From contig NRSV01000008.1 of assembly GCA_002286855.1 (NCBI GenBank), positions 62,001 to 126,000 on the forward strand: 64,000 nucleotides of DNA. The letters are read 5' to 3'. The DNA is from Bipolaris cookei (lineage: Eukaryota; Ascomycota; Dothideomycetes; Pleosporales; Pleosporaceae). Below are positions 60,406 through 64,000 of this stretch, piece by piece; the stretch's first letter is position 1; the number at the start of each line of letters is the position of its first letter. The translations under genes and the position numbers were made by a program. The notes under the pieces are model-generated. The model worked only from the letters and a program-made list of their open reading frames with translations, was not told the DNA's origin and made no database searches.

Positions 60406-61757
60406 CTATCGACACTCCTTCTCCACATGCTCTCTGTGAATCTGTTGGATAGATACAGGACAAGCAACTTCAATCTGGAGTTCTAGAATCAGAATTGCTT
60501 CCCCGTGAGAACGAATTTGCGAAGGTGTCAGTAGTTCATTCTTGATCTTCAGATGCCCAACGTCATTAGCAACTGCCGCATCTTACCACTCCTTCACTAC
60601 ACGTCCTTTGAGCTCAAAATGCCAATTAGCTCGCCACACAATCTCAGCCCGGCAATACCGTCTGTTGATGTTATATCTAAACAAAGCAGCATGATCTTTT
60701 CCTCCATTCCAGAGTTCCATGGTTTGAAGTCTTGGCATTTTCTTTGCCACCCTGGCCGTGGAGTAAAGTAGATGCTCAATTCTCTTTAGGTCGTTATGTG
60801 ACTCAAGATCTTGAGAGGTGAGTATCAGTGTTTGTAGGTTTCCCTACACGCAATTTCCACGTACACTCCAGAATAGCCTTGCGTCTGTCATGAAAGCGAC
60901 CGATAGATGTTGGAGACCAAGGCTTGCCTCAGCGAGTACTCTGGTCAACTGTACGCTTACAATTCAGATAGCCTTTGTATATTGGTGATTCGAGAAGAGG
61001 TGGGTCTGCTGAAAGAGTGTTGGAAAAGCAGGGTGTCTTTTATCGTGAAACACATATGCCCAGTTGAGAGGGTCGTATGCCTCAGTAAATCCTCAAATAT
61101 GGTCATCCTTTTCAAGTTATTGGGAATGAGAGAGGGGAAGATTAAGACCGTCTAGCCTGTAGAGAGAAGTGAGTAATTAGCGCCACACGAAATGCGTATA
61201 GTTTTGAGAGTGTATGAACACTTACGCTTATCAGCATCCATCTGGTTTTCCTTCGTTACATAGTTCCACGGCTCAATTACCAGGTCTTCTAATTTTCGAA
61301 GGTGGCCTAGTAGCCGGCTGATGGCGATTCGATCCCACTGATGTCTTATCTACCGTCGTAACAGAAAGCGGGTAGCGCACGATACCTGGGGTACAGAAGC
61401 CCAAAACTCTTCACCACTTGGTGAAGTCTTATTTCCTAAAGCATCTCAACCCGGAAAAAAGAGTAGTGAGAAGAGTTTGCTGATAGCCTTGAGGGTTGGC
61501 AGCGTGTTATGTACTGCAACGTGGTATGACGCCGCCTGCCCCCTCATTCTATTTCGGCTGAGCGCGTTGGCAGGCTCACAGAGAATGTACTTGAAGTAGT
61601 GCTCTGCATCAGGAGGAGAGCATATACTGAGGCCGAGCGTCATATCTCCACTATGTGAATCTTTTGACTTTCCTGGCTTATCGGATTTAAGAAGGATCAA
61701 TCTTGCAGTTCTGTTGCGATGAAGTCTCTTTAAGGGCGAGCAGCAAAGAGGCTTCAT
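60406..61757 (-). pseudogene. Decayed DUF6546-like (F-box-associated type) gene
   Basis: Minus-strand translation gives successive blocks typical of this large dothideomycete family: GLSICSPPDAEHYFKYI, ISKLFSLL, IAISRLLGHLRKLEDLVIEPW, then after a still-intact 69-nt intron (61225-61157, GTAAGT donor, CTAAT branch, CTACAG) FTEAYDPLNW, TRVLAEASLGLQHLSVAF, PRLQTMELWNGGKDHAALFRY, RANWHFELKGRVVKEW and IRSHGEAI. Several in-frame stops interrupt it, including TAG at 61350-61352 (where the family has Gln or Arg) and TAA at 60583-60585. Both could be CAG/CAA changed to TAG/TAA. The final stop is at 60406-60408. The family name is from memory and less certain than the pseudogene call. It cannot give a full-length protein. 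Confidence 0.7.
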
Positions 61758-62118
61758 TAATCATTGTCTCTTTAGTGTACCATGGTTTACTGCCAATTCA
61801 AAAACATGGCTCAGATCTAAAAAAAAAGATCAAACGGTAAGCTTCTGATATCAGAAAACTAACAGATGGCTTGCATATTCACTTGTAAGGACTGCAGTGG
61901 CTAATGATGTGGGAGGGGAAGAGGAACTTAGCCAGTTCTGCCCCGCATGAATGTCCTACGATTATGTATAAGTGGTTCATCTCGGATCCTATAAATGTGA
62001 GCTTTGTCCTTTTTGCCCTCTGTCTAGGTAACATTCTTCTTTTTGTGACTATGGGCCTCTGCTCTCATCACACTCTTTGCGGAGAGATATCGTCTTGTGT
62101 CTTGTTTGCAATAGTAGT
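61758..62118. other. Short intergenic region
   Basis: About 360 bp, no gene; probably the 3' flank of the P450 gene. Confidence 0.5.
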
Positions 62119-63847
62119 CTATGAACGCATGTGTACACGACACCCATCTCCCGAAGCAACCACCAACGTTAGAACCTGCTTTTCCTTTCCAGTTGCCACA
62201 ATAGGTTCATCTTGCGGGACAGTCAAGAAAGGAAACTTTTGCACTAGTCTTGCTACAGTGTATCCCGCTTCTAGGAGGGCGAACTCTTGGCCTAGGCATA
62301 CCCGAGGCCCACCGTTGAAGGGCAAGTACCCGTAACCTACATCGCGCAACAACTGTCCATCTTCCCACCTCTCAGGGTGGAACTCGAGAGCGTCTTCCCC
62401 ATAGATATCCGTACGACGATGCATAGCGTATACGCAATAACCGACGGCTTCGCCTTTTCTCACCAATATCGGTGACTTTCCATCCGGGCCTCCTCCGACA
62501 GGCAGCGTTGTTGTCCTGAGTGCTGCACGGGAGTTAACCGGCACCGATGGGTAGAGACGAAGTACTTCTTTCAGTACCAGGTCAAGGTATTTCATCATCT
62601 TCAGGTCTGCTCGAGTTGGCTGAGGCGCATGCTCTCCAAGGCCTACTACTTCCTCTGTCTCTGTTCGTAATCTTTCCAAAACCCGAGGATGACGAGTTAA
62701 TAAGCGCAAAGTCCAAGTGAGGCAGCATGCAGTAGTGTCTCTACCCGCAAGCAGAACATTGAGACATTGATCACGGAGTTCCTTCTTGTTCCGGGTTTCT
62801 TGAATAAGAGCATCAATGAACACGTAATGCTTCGTGTCCTCGTCTTCCGTATCTTTAGGCTTCGGCTTCTCCGCATCATCCAGTGCGTTCTGAATTGCAT
62901 CGTCAACAAAGCGGTGTGAAGTCTTACATGCCCGCCAGAATTCTGGCGTATTGGCAAGCCAGTATAAGTTTCCTAACCGGCCACGATGTGATAGGTAGTC
63001 CTGGCCTAAGTTGAACGCCGCGGCGAACTCGGACTCTTTTCCAGCGATATCGCTTCTTTGTAAAGAGCTCAGCGTCTTGCCAAAGAGAAGGAATGTCGTC
63101 GTATCGAAAGTCAAACGGAAGAACAACGGTTGCAAATCGACTACGCTATCGGGAGAAATCTGATCAACGAGGCTTTCGACCGACTTCTTCATCTCCTCAA
63201 AATTCTGGTAGCGATTCGAAGTGAACTGAGGTCGCAGAAGCGCACGTGAATGCCTCCATGCTGCACCGTCCTGGGTGAAGATGCCGCTTCCCATCAACGG
63301 AGCAAAATGCTTGGGTCGGAGCCCAAGACTGAAATCTGTCGCGACAGTCAGTTCTTTCCGTCATCTCAAGGAAGCAAGGCCTACGAACCTTCAAACTGTG
63401 TTGAAAGAATCTCTTCTATGTTGCGTGGCTCCACTGTGTTAATGCCGCGATTTCCGACTGTTTTTTGTCAGTGCCAGTTGCATGATGGCGCCCATGGAAC
63501 CTACGCAACTGCTGCTCATGAGTAGGACCACTGGAATCCACTACATCCAAGAAAAATTGCAGGATAGTCTGTGCTCTCGCGTGTTGCCCTGCCTTGAGGA
63601 GCAGATCCAAGCCTTGCGGCCACTTTGCTGCCCACCTCCGTGGTGCTTTGCATCCCATTTGCGCTGCATATTGGTCTTCTTCCTCTTATGTGTCAGTGGC
63701 ACAACAAAAAATCTCTCTGAACGCGCATACTTTACGTTGAATCTGGCGACGCCAGATCCTGTATCCCAAAAGGGGGAGAACAATGAAGAGTAGGGCTATG
63801 AGGTTAGAGGCTTTGTTGCTTGTAAAGTTGATGTCCAAAGTACTCAT
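62119..63847 (-). CDS. Cytochrome P450, CYP52-like (alkane/fatty-acid hydroxylase type)
   Basis: Four exons, 63847-63736, 63684-63505, 63457-63389 and 63335-62119, give 525 residues, full length for a P450. Residues about 13-35 form an N-terminal ER membrane anchor followed by basic RIWRRQ. The I-helix oxygen-binding motif AGRDTT is at 317-322; the K-helix ExxR (EVLR) at 377-380; the meander and heme loop FNGGPRVCLGQEFAL has the heme-ligand Cys at about 467. The stretches INTVEPRNIEEILSTQF, FAPLMGSGIFTQDG and WRHSRALLRPQF are characteristic of the CYP52/CYP63-type family, which hydroxylates n-alkanes and fatty acids at the chain end. All introns are 50-55 nt with GT..AG ends. No reductase or cluster genes are adjacent in the window. 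Confidence 0.93.
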
Positions 63848-64000
63848 AGCTATGATTCCACCTCCAGCTGAAAGATAGCAAAATTAAAAAGAATCTCGCA
63901 GTCGCAGGCTGTAGGTATGAGGACGTCAACAAGATACTTCTACGGTTGGCATTTCGCCCCCAGATTAAAGTGGGCGGCGCAGTCATTGCGCCTTCCTTTG

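Noticed and set aside
60583..60622. GTAAGA next to the TAA in the DUF6546-like relic could be an intron donor
   Set aside because: The bases after it translate into sequence that aligns with the expected family region, so the stop is more likely a mutation in coding sequence.
1..64000. Secondary-metabolite cluster around the P450
   Set aside because: No backbone synthase, transporter or tailoring genes lie next to it; the P450 is of the alkane/fatty-acid type.

Overview
The window looks like the nuclear chromosome of a filamentous ascomycete, most likely a dothideomycete of the Pleosporales type (inference from gene families and gene structure; no search was run). Most protein genes have several short introns of about 45-80 nt with GTRNGT-type donors, CTAAC/CTGAC-like branch points close to the acceptor and YAG ends. 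Genes are spaced singly on both strands, not in operons. Sixteen genes are read with confidence, plus one small candidate gene. Three gene relics and one transposon relic carry premature stops, several consistent with C-to-T change at CpA, as expected of repeat-induced point mutation (RIP).

Layout: 1.06-2.29 kb (-) RGS-domain G-protein regulator behind a long GC-rich gene-free upstream region; 6.06-8.29 kb (-) DUF647/RUS family protein, six exons; 9.7-11.2 kb (+) RBR ubiquitin-ligase pseudogene; 12.3-13.2 kb (-) bHLH/AT-hook transcription factor; 15.3-18.2 kb (-) vacuolar-type single-pass membrane protein (Tag1-like), divergent from 18.5-19.7 kb (+) ornithine carbamoyltransferase. A compact housekeeping block follows: 19.8-22.1 kb (-) AFG1-like AAA ATPase, 22.4-23.1 kb (-) TRAPPC2L/Tca17, 23.4-24.2 kb (+) complex I 20 kDa Fe-S subunit, 24.4-25.5 kb (-) TatD/TATDN1 nuclease, 26.0-26.7 kb (+) Vps4-associated Vfa1.

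A 6.2-kb interval without a confident gene (26.7-33.0 kb) precedes a C2H2 zinc-finger regulator (33.0-35.2 kb, -). A second gene-poor interval precedes YVH1 phosphatase (38.5-40.1 kb, +), which converges on a large Tcp11/Sok1 protein (41.5-44.4 kb, -). Then come a possible 95-residue membrane protein (45.6-45.9 kb, -), a broken zinc-cluster/ankyrin gene (46.8-48.7 kb, +), a secreted proline-rich double-psi beta-barrel (expansin/RlpA-like) protein (51.9-52.8 kb, +), a Tc1/mariner relic (about 54.9-56.0 kb, -), Kgd4/Ymr31 (57.6-58.0 kb, -) divergent from Mediator subunit 18 (58.7-59.5 kb, +), a DUF6546-like pseudogene (60.4-61.8 kb, -) and a complete CYP52-type P450 (62.1-63.8 kb, -).

Functionally the window mixes mitochondrial genes (OTC, complex I, Kgd4, possibly AFG1), endomembrane genes (TRAPP, Vfa1, Tag1-like), regulators (RGS, bHLH, C2H2, Med18, Yvh1, Tcp11) and surface or accessory genes (DPBB protein, P450). 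I see no biosynthetic cluster, no CRISPR, and no confident tRNA or rRNA. The most unusual content is the set of decayed genes with RIP-like stops next to intact housekeeping genes, and the architecture of the secreted DPBB protein. I did not find a clearly new multi-gene system.
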